A stretch of DNA of 64,000 bases from CAZSLC01 sp964607675 (GTDB lineage: Bacteria; Bacteroidota; Bacteroidia; Bacteroidales; UBA932), in the NCBI GenBank assembly GCA_964607675.1, contig CAZSLC010000005.1:1-64000 (forward strand). Direction: 5' to 3'. The position numbers and the translations under genes are program-made. Shown here piece by piece: positions 1 through 7,643 of the stretch. Under the pieces are notes generated by a model. The model had not been told where the DNA came from, did no database searches, and worked only from the letters and a program-made list of their open reading frames with translations. The first letter of the stretch is position 1, and every line of letters starts with the position of its first letter.

Positions 1-69
1 AAACGTTTATCTTTGCTAATCAATGAGTTACGTAATCGACGGGTGCGCAAATTGGAGCACCCGTGGCGA
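1..69 (+). repeat. Stem-loop repeat, copy 1
   Basis: First of three related ~69-base units. A 38-base lead starting AAACGTTTATCTTT is followed by a perfect 8-bp stem ACGGGTGC (39-46) / GCACCCGT (57-64) with the 10-base loop GCAAATTGGA. A possible outer helix pairs TCG (36-38) with CGA (67-69). The unit begins exactly at the window edge, so it may extend further left. Confidence 0.8.
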
Positions 70-303
70 GGGTATAGCCCTGTGAATGAGATGCTTGTAT
101 GTTAGTTTTGGTCAGAAATATCGTCGTGTGTTGTGGATGTTCATGGATGATGTTTTGTATATGGTGAAGTTGTGGATGAAGAAGTTTTGGATGAAGAAGT
201 AACAGATGACGTGTCGCAGATTGTATTGAGAAATTTTGTGATATGGCCGTTTGCTATATGGCGGAGTGCTTTGGATTATGTGTTGTAGAAGTAATGAATT
301 TGC

Positions 304-372
304 AAACGTTTATCTTTATAAATCAATGAGTTACATTGTTGACGGGTGCGCAAAATGGAGCACCCGTGCCAA
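304..372 (+). repeat. Stem-loop repeat, copy 2
   Basis: Same unit as copy 1, with the same 38-base offset to the stem. The 8-bp stem (342-349 / 360-367) is identical and the loop GCAAAATGGA differs by one base. The outer helix here is TTG (339-341) with CAA (370-372), a compensatory change relative to TCG/CGA in copy 1. This supports selection on a folded nucleic acid. Confidence 0.8.
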
Positions 373-429
373 AGAGCGTTGTAATTGATGAATTTGGCTG
401 ACTGACATATTTGATAGTAGAAGTTTTAT

Positions 430-498
430 GAACGCTTATTATTGTGACTCAACATATTACGTAGTTGACGGGTGCGCTAAATGGAGCACCTGAACTGG
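430..498 (+). repeat. Stem-loop repeat, copy 3 (diverged)
   Basis: Third copy, more diverged in the lead (GAACGCTTATTATT) but with the left stem arm ACGGGTGC (468-475) and the loop GCTAAATGGA kept. The right arm reads GCACCTGA, so the stem is shortened by one mismatch and contains a G-T pair. It lies ~60 bases after copy 2, while copies 1 and 2 are ~235 bases apart. Confidence 0.7.
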
Positions 499-587
499 GA
501 GTAGTGAGCTGAAATAAAGCGAGTAAGAAAGCGAGCAAGAGTGAAAGTAGCTTGAGATTTGCAATTATCATCGCATTTTTAGCTAAG

Positions 588-640
588 TCACCTGGCTATT
601 CTAAAGAATCGGACTCACAGAGGTACATTTTTCGAATAGC
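588..640 (+). repeat. Second structured repeat, copy A
   Basis: Begins TCACCTGGCTATTCTAAAG and contains a perfect 7-bp long-range stem, GCTATTC (595-601) with GAATAGC (634-640). Inside is the short palindrome ATTCTAAAGAAT. A related copy begins 72 bases later. It is unrelated in sequence to the ACGGGTGC repeat. Confidence 0.65.
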
Positions 641-659
641 ACAACAATTAATTCCCGAA

Positions 660-714
660 TCACCTGGCTATTTCAAAGAATAGGCCCTTAAGAGTGCGTT
701 TTCTTGGAATGGCC
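660..714 (+). repeat. Second structured repeat, copy B
   Basis: Begins TCACCTGGCTATTTCAAAG. GGCTATTTC (666-674) pairs with GGAATGGCC (706-714) as nine pairs including two G-T wobbles, so the stem of copy A is conserved although the bases changed. Confidence 0.65.
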
Positions 715-914
715 TTGCGTATTACCCCAGCATTGAGTTTACAAAACACACTGAAACATTGACGTCACCACGTTTTGGACAATATGACTACTACTCACCC
801 CATTAACAATTCTCCATACCATTTTATATTTGTCAAAACAATCGCACCATTAAATGTCCAATGAAAATAAGTAGTATTTATAATATTTAGATGGACAAAG
901 TCAGATTCTTAAAA

Positions 915-2882
915 TTATTCTTTTCTATTGTACCAATCCTGATTTGTTTTACCGAAGGAATCTACCCAAGAATTAAATTCTGGATATTCGCCTGGGGAAC
1001 CAATACACTTGTATTCACTCACTACTACAAAGTTTTTTATAAATTGCAAGTTGATTGCAAACGGGTACTTCCCATCTTTTCGAACATAATATGCATCCTC
1101 ATTTAACCCAATAAATGATGGATTGATCCATGAGGTTGCTGATGTTTTAGGGAGATGTACCTCACATCTATTTTTCAGACCTTTCTGATAGCCAGGTACT
1201 ACAAATGGATTATAATTTCTTATATATGTGTTTTTTATTGGTTCGTTACTTGTAAAATTCCTAGTTAACTTATACTCATTTCCAATTGCATTATTTATAT
1301 TATCAAAAAGTATAAATTGATTTTCTTCTTCTCTATGAATTATAGTAGAATTGGCCATGTCAACTGTCCCTAATTCCCCTTCGATTACATATCCAAATGC
1401 ATCTACTGTTGAAGCTCCATCATGAACTGCTTTAATTTTATCTACTATTTTTTTTATTTTATTAGCCGAATTAAAAAATATTTCAGTTTCATACTCTACA
1501 ACAACATCGTTCATATCGTAATCCCCACCTGTTGGCCATTGATCCTCAAAAGCATATGTTCCATATGTTATATCAGAATATAGTGTCTCAACTTGGTTCT
1601 CATTTGGATCTGTTGTTTTAAGATTTGAATCTATTTCGATAGCATCTTGTACCTTGCTATCTATATAGAAAATCATATCTCTATAATTAAATATTTCACT
1701 ATGTGGAGCTATTTCCACTCTATCTTCCATACAATAAACCAATTTACCTGACACTTTGTCGTTAAGGACAACTACTCCATCTCTCCCATTCTTGTTTGCA
1801 CTTTTGTTCGTATAGATTGCTCGTTTTTTCTCAACATAAGCTCCTTTAATCAATCTCTCTATATCTTCTATTGGAGAATTAATCTGAACTCCAGAATCGT
1901 TAATTAATATCGACGGTATCATTACGAAACCAATAGTATAGTTATTTGGGAAAACATCAGTCCCTGTCTCGCTCATTCCATCGTCCCCGAAAAATTGAAG
2001 ACGTGTTTTGATAATAGCTCCAGGTCTTGTGCTTATAACCCTTGGATGTATAATAAATTTTGGGAAAGCTTTAATATCTTCTGGTGTTGGATTAGTACCT
2101 GTTTTATAATAGTAATACCCTATGACATTATGAAATGTACTTGAGGTTTGTAAAAAGATAAAATCCAACTGTGTTTCTTTTTTCAGTTTGATATTGGAAT
2201 ACTCTTCTAATTGAACTAAATTCTCATTGTTATTATAGTTTAACACTTGATTTAACCTGCTAAATAACTGAACAATTGTACTATTTTGCGAAATTTTATC
2301 ATTTTTGTTTAACTGCGAATAAATAGATAGGACATTAGAGTTAGTAGCCATCCATGGATAGGCACCTCCTTCTGGTTGATATTGGTTATATAGTGCAAAG
2401 AGTTTTCCTCCTGCATCAATAACTCTTTTATTATTCCCAATTGGAGATTCTGCATCCAATGTTGAAGGTTGTATCTTCTCCGTTCGATTTATTTCTTGCA
2501 CGTATGAGGCTTTGTCTCCTATTATCTGTATCTCTGTTAAAAATGGTACTCCTATGGCTTCAGAGCAGATGTACAATTTTTCACTTTTTAATGATACTTC
2601 AATAGTGCCTACAAATGATGAATTATCATCAGTGAAAGCTCTAAAAATAGGTTTCACTGATTCTTTCATCATTAGGTTTTGATCCAAGGGATTCTCTGCA
2701 TACACGTCAAAAAGAAAACTATAGTTATCAAAACCATAGTCTAATGATAAATATATCTTTTCTGTTGTATTGAAATCAAAATACTCATTTTCATCTTTGA
2801 TCCCTGGCTTATTACTAGGATTAATTCTTATACATGAATATAATGTCAATAATAAACAAATAATAACATAATATTTTCTCAT
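915..2882 (-). CDS. LruC domain (DUF4842) lipoprotein
   Basis: Predicted surface or periplasmic lipoprotein of 655 residues. The N-terminus is a lipoprotein signal with lipobox LYSC and lipidated Cys17. The diagnostic segment is around residues 440-460, AFEDQWPTGGDYDMNDVVV, which is the acidic GDYDxND signature of LruC/DUF4842 proteins; its Asp-rich form suggests Ca2+ binding, but that is inference. The middle of the protein is beta-rich and not otherwise recognisable. The gene overlaps the upstream histidine kinase by four bases (ATGA), so the two are probably translationally coupled and co-regulated. No terminator is visible after its stop. Members are common in Bacteroidota and known from Leptospira (LruC), where the function is not established. 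The family call is confident; the cellular role is unknown. Confidence 0.8.
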   Translation of the reverse strand: MRKYYVIICLLLTLYSCIRINPSNKPGIKDENEYFDFNTTEKIYLSLDYGFDNYSFLFDVYAENPLDQNLMMKESVKPIFRAFTDDNSSFVGTIEVSLKSEKLYICSEAIGVPFLTEIQIIGDKASYVQEINRTEKIQPSTLDAESPIGNNKRVIDAGGKLFALYNQYQPEGGAYPWMATNSNVLSIYSQLNKNDKISQNSTIVQLFSRLNQVLNYNNNENLVQLEEYSNIKLKKETQLDFIFLQTSSTFHNVIGYYYYKTGTNPTPEDIKAFPKFIIHPRVISTRPGAIIKTRLQFFGDDGMSETGTDVFPNNYTIGFVMIPSILINDSGVQINSPIEDIERLIKGAYVEKKRAIYTNKSANKNGRDGVVVLNDKVSGKLVYCMEDRVEIAPHSEIFNYRDMIFYIDSKVQDAIEIDSNLKTTDPNENQVETLYSDITYGTYAFEDQWPTGGDYDMNDVVVEYETEIFFNSANKIKKIVDKIKAVHDGASTVDAFGYVIEGELGTVDMANSTIIHREEENQFILFDNINNAIGNEYKLTRNFTSNEPIKNTYIRNYNPFVVPGYQKGLKNRCEVHLPKTSATSWINPSFIGLNEDAYYVRKDGKYPFAINLQFIKNFVVVSEYKCIGSPGEYPEFNSWVDSFGKTNQDWYNRKE

Positions 2883-4813
2883 AATTCTAATTCTATTTTT
2901 ATTGGACGTTCATAAATAATTCTAGTTCCTAAATTGTATTCTTCATCTAAGAAAACCTTTCCATTTACACTTTTTGCAAGTTGTGATGCAATAGCAAGAC
3001 CTAGTCCAAAGCCAGTTTGATTTGCACTAAATTTTTCAAATCTTTTGAATATCTTATCCCTATTCTCTTTTGGAATACCACACCCAGTATCAGTGACAAT
3101 ATACTGTAACATATTCTGTTCCGTACATATATTCAAAGAAAGTTCAATATAACCACTATCAGTAAACTTATTAGCGTTATTTAGAAAATTGTTAATTATT
3201 TGAAGAAGTCTATACTGGTCTGTAACAATAACAAACTTGTCTTTTGTAGAAATAAATCTTACTTCTACTCCATGTTTAATTGAAGGCCTAAAAGAATCAA
3301 CTGCTTTTTTACATAAACTAACAATGTCTATCTCTTCCATCGAAAATTTAATCTTTCCTGATTCTAATCTTGAAATATCCAAAATATCATTTACTAATTT
3401 TAAGAGTGACCTTGAGTTTTGTTCAATTATTGATTTATACTCAAGTCGTTCCTCAGGTGTTGTATCTTCCTCAGACATCAGTGAAGAGAATCCTATAATA
3501 GCATTCAGTGGCGTTCTTATTTCGTGAGACATATTCGCAAGAAATGAAGACTTAGCCTTTTCTGACGCAATTGCTCCATCCCTAGCTAATATGAGGTCTT
3601 TGTTCTTCTTTTCTAAAATATTTTTAAGCTTTCTGTTATTTCTATACATCAACAATGTAAAAACAGAGAAACAAATGAATGCCAGCGCAATAATAGATGT
3701 AGCATAAATGACCTTTCTAAAATTCTTTATCTTCTCATCAAAACTGCTAATCACTACACTTCCTCTTGGAAGATAGTCTTTTTTTATTCCAAATTTGATA
3801 AGGACATCGTTATCAAAAGTATATTGACTCTTCAATATGACTTTGATAGGAGTTGCCCTTTTTTCAGCTCTTATTAGCTGTTGATATAGAATCTTTGCAT
3901 CATATTTATAGACTGGGAAATACCCACCTACCAATGAACAATCTTCAACACCTAGTCCCCCTCCACTAAGGGAAAAGGCTGGAATATCATTATTTTCTTT
4001 TAACAAATAGGCGAGATTGGATTTAGAGAAAAAAGCACCCTTTTTGTCTATGAGCCAAGTCCCTACTAAAATTGCTGTTCCCTCTGGTAGCTCTCTAACT
4101 ATTTTTTGAGCCTCTTCCTGAGAATGTTTTTGTCCGTCAATGAAAATCAAATTATATTCTGGATAGTGCTTAAAGGCCTCAATAACCATAGCCTTTAGTA
4201 CAATGCCACCATATGAATTGTCTGTGATTAAAGCAATGTTTGTCACAGAAGAAAACATTGTTTTGATAATTTCAATATTCTTACTTATATCAAGATTAAA
4301 GAATTGACCTCCTACATGAATATTCTTTGCCTTTAATGAGTCAACAAAGTTTTGAACAAGGGGAGGGTGATCGTATGAATAATCACCGTTGATCAATGAA
4401 ATACCTTTTTCACCAGCAAAAGCAACGAAAATAGGAATATTAAGATTTACATCCTCAAGCATATTATACGAGGCCCACGCCTCTTGACCTATAAAAACGA
4501 TTGCCTTTAAATTGTTGTTTTTATATTTATCAAGTACACTTGTCAATCTTAGCGGCCATTCATCACATTCAGAAACATCTTGGCAATAAAGAGACTCAAA
4601 TAAAATCGCATATTTATCACCATCTTGAATCGAAGCATCCTGAAAATCATTGAAAAAATTGCTAATACGTAGAGAAGTAGGGTCGTAAGAAGAAATCAAT
4701 AAAATGATCTCCCTATTATCGCTCTCTTTAACATTCGCTTTTAGGGGGGTTAAAAAAAAGAGAAGAAACAAAAGAGGCAATGCTAATATCAATTTATATT
4801 CTCTGCCATCCAT
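2879..4813 (-). CDS. Membrane sensor histidine kinase with periplasmic substrate-binding-like domain
   Basis: Predicted two-component sensor of 644 residues. The order is signal peptide/TM (about 8-27), a ~330-residue periplasmic region resembling ABC-type substrate-binding proteins (ABC_sub_bind-like), a TM helix (~367-389), a short coiled coil, and HisKA with the phospho-acceptor in SFLANMSHEIRTPLN (His430). The HATPase has its N box (NNFLNNANKF), DTGCGIP and GFGLGLA motifs. There is no receiver or DNA-binding domain, and no response regulator is adjacent. ATG at 4813 is chosen over an upstream GTG (4837) because a promoter-like box (4837-4844) would place the transcript start between them. 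The gene is followed by an overlapping LruC lipoprotein gene. The ligand is unknown. Confidence 0.88.
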   Translation of the reverse strand: MDGREYKLILALPLLFLLFFLTPLKANVKESDNREIILLISSYDPTSLRISNFFNDFQDASIQDGDKYAILFESLYCQDVSECDEWPLRLTSVLDKYKNNNLKAIVFIGQEAWASYNMLEDVNLNIPIFVAFAGEKGISLINGDYSYDHPPLVQNFVDSLKAKNIHVGGQFFNLDISKNIEIIKTMFSSVTNIALITDNSYGGIVLKAMVIEAFKHYPEYNLIFIDGQKHSQEEAQKIVRELPEGTAILVGTWLIDKKGAFFSKSNLAYLLKENNDIPAFSLSGGGLGVEDCSLVGGYFPVYKYDAKILYQQLIRAEKRATPIKVILKSQYTFDNDVLIKFGIKKDYLPRGSVVISSFDEKIKNFRKVIYATSIIALAFICFSVFTLLMYRNNRKLKNILEKKNKDLILARDGAIASEKAKSSFLANMSHEIRTPLNAIIGFSSLMSEEDTTPEERLEYKSIIEQNSRSLLKLVNDILDISRLESGKIKFSMEEIDIVSLCKKAVDSFRPSIKHGVEVRFISTKDKFVIVTDQYRLLQIINNFLNNANKFTDSGYIELSLNICTEQNMLQYIVTDTGCGIPKENRDKIFKRFEKFSANQTGFGLGLAIASQLAKSVNGKVFLDEEYNLGTRIIYERPIKIELEL

Positions 4814-4836
4814 AAACAAAAAAATATAGTAATTCA

Positions 4837-4844
4837 CAAATATA
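4837..4844 (-). promoter_or_regulatory. Promoter -7 box for histidine kinase operon
   Basis: Reads TATATTTG on the minus strand (TAnnTTTG), ~24 bases before the ATG at 4813. No clear -33 TTTG is present. It supports the 4813 start. Confidence 0.45.
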
Positions 4845-4853
4845 TGTAATTAT

Positions 4854-4885
4854 TTTGGTAAATTTAAAATAGTGTAATATATTTG
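4854..4885 (+). promoter_or_regulatory. Promoter of tRNA-Pro
   Basis: TTTG (4854-4857), 20-base spacer, TATATTTG (4878-4885). This is a full match to the Bacteroidota primary sigma consensus TTTG-N19-21-TAnnTTTG. Transcription would start ~4890, about 10 bases before the mature tRNA. Confidence 0.75.
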
Positions 4886-4899
4886 CACACAATTCAAAT

Positions 4900-4973
4900 C
4901 GGGGTGTGGCGCAGTTGGCTAGCGCACCTGCTTTGGGAGCAGGGGGTCCTCCGTTCGAGTCGGAGTACCCCGA
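4900..4973 (+). tRNA. tRNA-Pro (anticodon TGG)
   Basis: A 74-base cloverleaf. The acceptor stem CGGGGTG pairs with TACCCCG (one G-T). The anticodon stem CCTGC/GCAGG encloses loop TTTGGGA with anticodon TGG. The T arm carries GTTCGAG. The discriminator base is A and CCA is not encoded. It has its own full-consensus promoter and a strong downstream terminator, so it is a single-gene unit. Confidence 0.95.
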
Positions 4974-4977
4974 CAAA

Positions 4978-5016
4978 AAAACCAACTATCTATAACTACA
5001 GATAGTTGGTTTTTTT
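4978..5016. terminator. Bidirectional terminator between tRNA-Pro and DHOD-like gene
   Basis: ACCAACTATCT (4981-4991) pairs perfectly with AGATAGTTGGT (5000-5010) around an 8-base loop. A T run follows on the plus strand and an A run precedes, giving a U tract on the minus strand. It therefore serves the tRNA and the convergent gene ending at 5038. Confidence 0.88.
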
Positions 5017-5037
5017 ATAGCTCTTTCAATATAATGA

Positions 5038-6015
5038 CTATCTATGTCCACCAAATGATTTCAGAAACTGCACTCTCTCGTACTTTGCAGGATCTTTCAC
5101 GTTAGAATAATTAAGTAATCCTCTCATCTGCTCGACACTCTGGAAATTGCCTTTTTCAAGATAAGATGATATATATTTATTAAAATCTGAGATGACTTCT
5201 ATCCCGTTCTGATATAAAACGGAGCACAACTGTATTGTTTTTGCTCCAGATAGAATTTGTTTAACGGAGACTTCTGGAGTATGAATTCCAGTAGATGCAG
5301 AAATATCTATATTTTTTACTAGTGAAGAGACTATGGCTGTCCATCTTATCCCAGATAAGTAATCGCTATCATTTGAGAATGGGACTGGCGATGCTAATTT
5401 ACGATGTTGTACATCAATATCAGGAGTATAGAATTTATTAAACATTGTCACAGCACTTGCTCCATACCCTTTAAGACGATGAACAAATGAAGGAATATTC
5501 GTGAAGTGATCTCCGATTTTTACCGAAATTGGGATTTTTAGCGATTTCTTAATCCCTTCGACCACTGTTAAATATTCTTTTTCGATCTCTTCTGAAGAAC
5601 GATTAATTGTAAATGGCATATCGAAAATATTAATCTCTATCGCATCTACACCAGAATTCTCAATCTCTTTTGCAAATGATATCCAATTACCAAAGGAGAA
5701 ACAATTCACACTTGCAATGATAGGAACAGAAACTGCACTCTTTAAGTCGCGTAAATTTTTAATATACTCATTTATCGAATTACCCTTTAAATAATTATGA
5801 ATATAATCTTCCATCTCTGGATAATCATGACTTGATTCGATGATAAATTCAGCTTCATTGTTTATCTGTTCCTCAAAAAGAGATTTAACAACAATAGCAC
5901 CGACTCCAGCTCTTTCCATCGTCTGAACTATTTTGACATTAGACGTTAATGCAGAACTTGCTGCAATGATGGGACTTCTTAATTGTAATCCCATATAATT
6001 CACTGAAATATCCAT
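5038..6015 (-). CDS. Dihydroorotate dehydrogenase-like flavoprotein
   Basis: Predicted FMN-dependent TIM-barrel oxidoreductase of 325 residues in the dihydroorotate dehydrogenase-like family. The N-terminus (MDISVNYMGLQLRSPIIAAS) is the family's first barrel strand. ASVNCF and VSVKIGDH fit the substrate and FMN-contact strands, and SGVDAIEINIFDMP matches the family's barrel segment. The start is set at ATG 6015, ten bases after the glyS stop; the longer frame to 6066 would overlap glyS and adds residues outside the family. It is probably cotranscribed with glyS. Whether the substrate is truly dihydroorotate is uncertain, because Bacteroidota often carry this paralogue beside a regular PyrD; no other pyrimidine gene is nearby. 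Confidence 0.8.
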   Translation of the reverse strand: MDISVNYMGLQLRSPIIAASSALTSNVKIVQTMERAGVGAIVVKSLFEEQINNEAEFIIESSHDYPEMEDYIHNYLKGNSINEYIKNLRDLKSAVSVPIIASVNCFSFGNWISFAKEIENSGVDAIEINIFDMPFTINRSSEEIEKEYLTVVEGIKKSLKIPISVKIGDHFTNIPSFVHRLKGYGASAVTMFNKFYTPDIDVQHRKLASPVPFSNDSDYLSGIRWTAIVSSLVKNIDISASTGIHTPEVSVKQILSGAKTIQLCSVLYQNGIEVISDFNKYISSYLEKGNFQSVEQMRGLLNYSNVKDPAKYERVQFLKSFGGHR

Positions 6016-6025
6016 TTTTATAAAT

Positions 6026-7564
6026 TTAAAGTTTCTTATATAAATTGTTATAAGATACTCTGTCATTCACTATATTGTATAAAGAATCTATTGACACTCT
6101 TTCCTGTATCATAGTATCTCTGTCTCTTAGTGTGACTGTATTATCCTCTACAGATTGGTGATCAATTGTTACACAAATAGGAGTGCCAATCGCATCTTGA
6201 CGGCGATATCGTTTACCAATACTATCTTTTTCATCATATTGGCAATTAAAATCCATCTTCAAAGAATTCATTACTTTTCTTGAAATCTCTGGTAAACCAT
6301 CTTTTTTAACCAATGGTAAGACTGCTACTTTGACAGGGGCAAGTGGAGCTGGCAATTTTAAAACAACTCTATCTTCACCATTATCTAATTTTTCTTCACA
6401 ATATGAGGCAGAAAATATTGCAAGGAATGTCCTATCAAGACCTATAGATGTTTCCACAACATATGGAACGTAACTCTCGTTAGTTTCAGGATCAAAGTAT
6501 TGAATTTTTCTGCCTGAGAATTTTTGATGATTGCTCAAATCAAAATCTGTCCTTGAATGGATTCCTTCTAGTTCTTTAAATCCAAAAGGAAAATCAAATT
6601 CTATATCAGTAGCAGCATTTGCATAATGTGCAAGTTTATCGTGATCATGGTAACGATATTTATCATCTCCAAGGCCTAGCGCCTTATGCCAATTCAGTCT
6701 CGTCTCTTTCCATTTAGCAAACCAATTCATTTCATCGCCTGGTCTTACGAAAAACTGCATTTCCATCTGCTCGAATTCTCTCATCCTGAAAATAAATTGT
6801 CGAGCCACAATTTCATTTCTAAAGGCCTTCCCTATTTGAGCTATCCCGAAGGGGATTCTCATCCTACCTGTCTTTTGAACATTTAAAAAATTCACAAAAA
6901 TACCTTGGGCTGTCTCGGGACGAAGATATATAATTCCCGTTTCATCAGAGACATTGCCAAGTTGTGTACTAAACATTAAATTGAATTGTCGTACATCTGT
7001 CCAATTTTTAGTACCTGAAATTGGGCAAGCTATTTCACACTCAATTATTAAATCCTTAAGTGCTTTTAAATCATTTTTCGTTAGTGCATCTACCATTTTC
7101 TCCCTCACTTTTTCTCTTTTTTCCACATTTCTCAGCACATTTGGATTTGTTGCTCTAAATTGTTCCTCATTGAATGCGTCACCGAATTTCTTGATACCTT
7201 TCACCACCTCTTTTTCTATCTTCTCATCTATTTTTGCAATATAATCCTCTAAAAGGACATCCGCACGATATCTTTTTTTAGAATCTTTATTATCTATGAG
7301 AGGATCATTAAAAGCACCCACATGTCCAGAGGCTTCCCATATTCTTGGATGCATAAAAATAGCAGAATCAATGCCGACTATATTTTCATTCATTCTTACC
7401 ATTGATTCCCACCAATATTTTTTAATATTGTTTTTCATTTCTACTCCCATCTGTCCATAATCATACACTGCACTCAAGCCATCATATATATCACTAGAAG
7501 GAAAAATAAAACCATACTCTTTAGCATGAGAAATCAAATTTTTAAATAATTCGTCTTGTGTCAT
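6026..7564 (-). CDS. glyS: Glycine--tRNA ligase (dimeric type)
   Basis: Charges tRNA-Gly with glycine in the cytoplasm. The 512-residue length and sequence are those of the single-chain, alpha2-type GlyRS. Visible are the N-terminal SAVYDYGQMGVEMKNNIKKYWW segment, the class II motif 2 region (FRNEI), the QMEMQFF substrate pocket segment, motif 3 TSIGLDRTFLAIF, and a C-terminal anticodon-binding domain from about residue 415 (VKVAVLPLV onward). It is the first gene of a two-gene unit with the DHOD-like protein. A promoter box lies 23 bases upstream and is divergent from the dsbD promoter. Confidence 0.97.
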   Translation of the reverse strand: MTQDELFKNLISHAKEYGFIFPSSDIYDGLSAVYDYGQMGVEMKNNIKKYWWESMVRMNENIVGIDSAIFMHPRIWEASGHVGAFNDPLIDNKDSKKRYRADVLLEDYIAKIDEKIEKEVVKGIKKFGDAFNEEQFRATNPNVLRNVEKREKVREKMVDALTKNDLKALKDLIIECEIACPISGTKNWTDVRQFNLMFSTQLGNVSDETGIIYLRPETAQGIFVNFLNVQKTGRMRIPFGIAQIGKAFRNEIVARQFIFRMREFEQMEMQFFVRPGDEMNWFAKWKETRLNWHKALGLGDDKYRYHDHDKLAHYANAATDIEFDFPFGFKELEGIHSRTDFDLSNHQKFSGRKIQYFDPETNESYVPYVVETSIGLDRTFLAIFSASYCEEKLDNGEDRVVLKLPAPLAPVKVAVLPLVKKDGLPEISRKVMNSLKMDFNCQYDEKDSIGKRYRRQDAIGTPICVTIDHQSVEDNTVTLRDRDTMIQERVSIDSLYNIVNDRVSYNNLYKKL

Positions 7565-7586
7565 CTTAATTTCTTATTAAATCATG

Positions 7587-7594
7587 CAAAAATA
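7587..7594 (-). promoter_or_regulatory. Promoter -7 box for glyS
   Basis: TATTTTTG on the minus strand, 22 bases upstream of the ATG. It is paired with a divergent plus-strand box 13 bases away. Confidence 0.45.
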
Positions 7595-7606
7595 GTAAAT
7601 AATTAA

Positions 7607-7614
7607 TACTTTTG
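7607..7614 (+). promoter_or_regulatory. Promoter -7 box for dsbD
   Basis: TACTTTTG (TAnnTTTG), 29 bases before the ATG at 7644. No clear -33 element. Confidence 0.45.
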
Positions 7615-7643
7615 CTCCTCAATTATTTATGAGTTATTGAAAT

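Larger units (their letters stand above)
73..890. other. Gene-free region at left edge
   Basis: Outside the five repeat units this stretch shows no convincing gene. One 38-codon open frame (86-202, plus) contains a tandem pair of TGGATGAAGAAGT (173-185 and 188-200) but has no recognisable product. A promoter-like TATATTTG at 825-832 has no plus-strand gene after it. The base composition is more G-rich than elsewhere, and the region looks like decayed or accessory intergenic DNA. Confidence 0.6.

Noticed and set aside
86..202. 38-codon plus-strand frame with a tandem TGGATGAAGAAGT
   Set aside because: Too short, no recognisable product, and no promoter box or ribosome site; more likely decayed or chance sequence.
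1..498. Repeats considered as integron attC sites or a CRISPR array
   Set aside because: The units lack the GTTRRRY / RYYYAAC core boxes of attC, no integrase is present, spacing is irregular (about 235 and 60 bases), and the copies are too diverged for CRISPR repeats.
825..832. Promoter-like TATATTTG on the plus strand
   Set aside because: The only following plus-strand frame (891-1106) is antisense to the clear LruC lipoprotein gene and has no family features.
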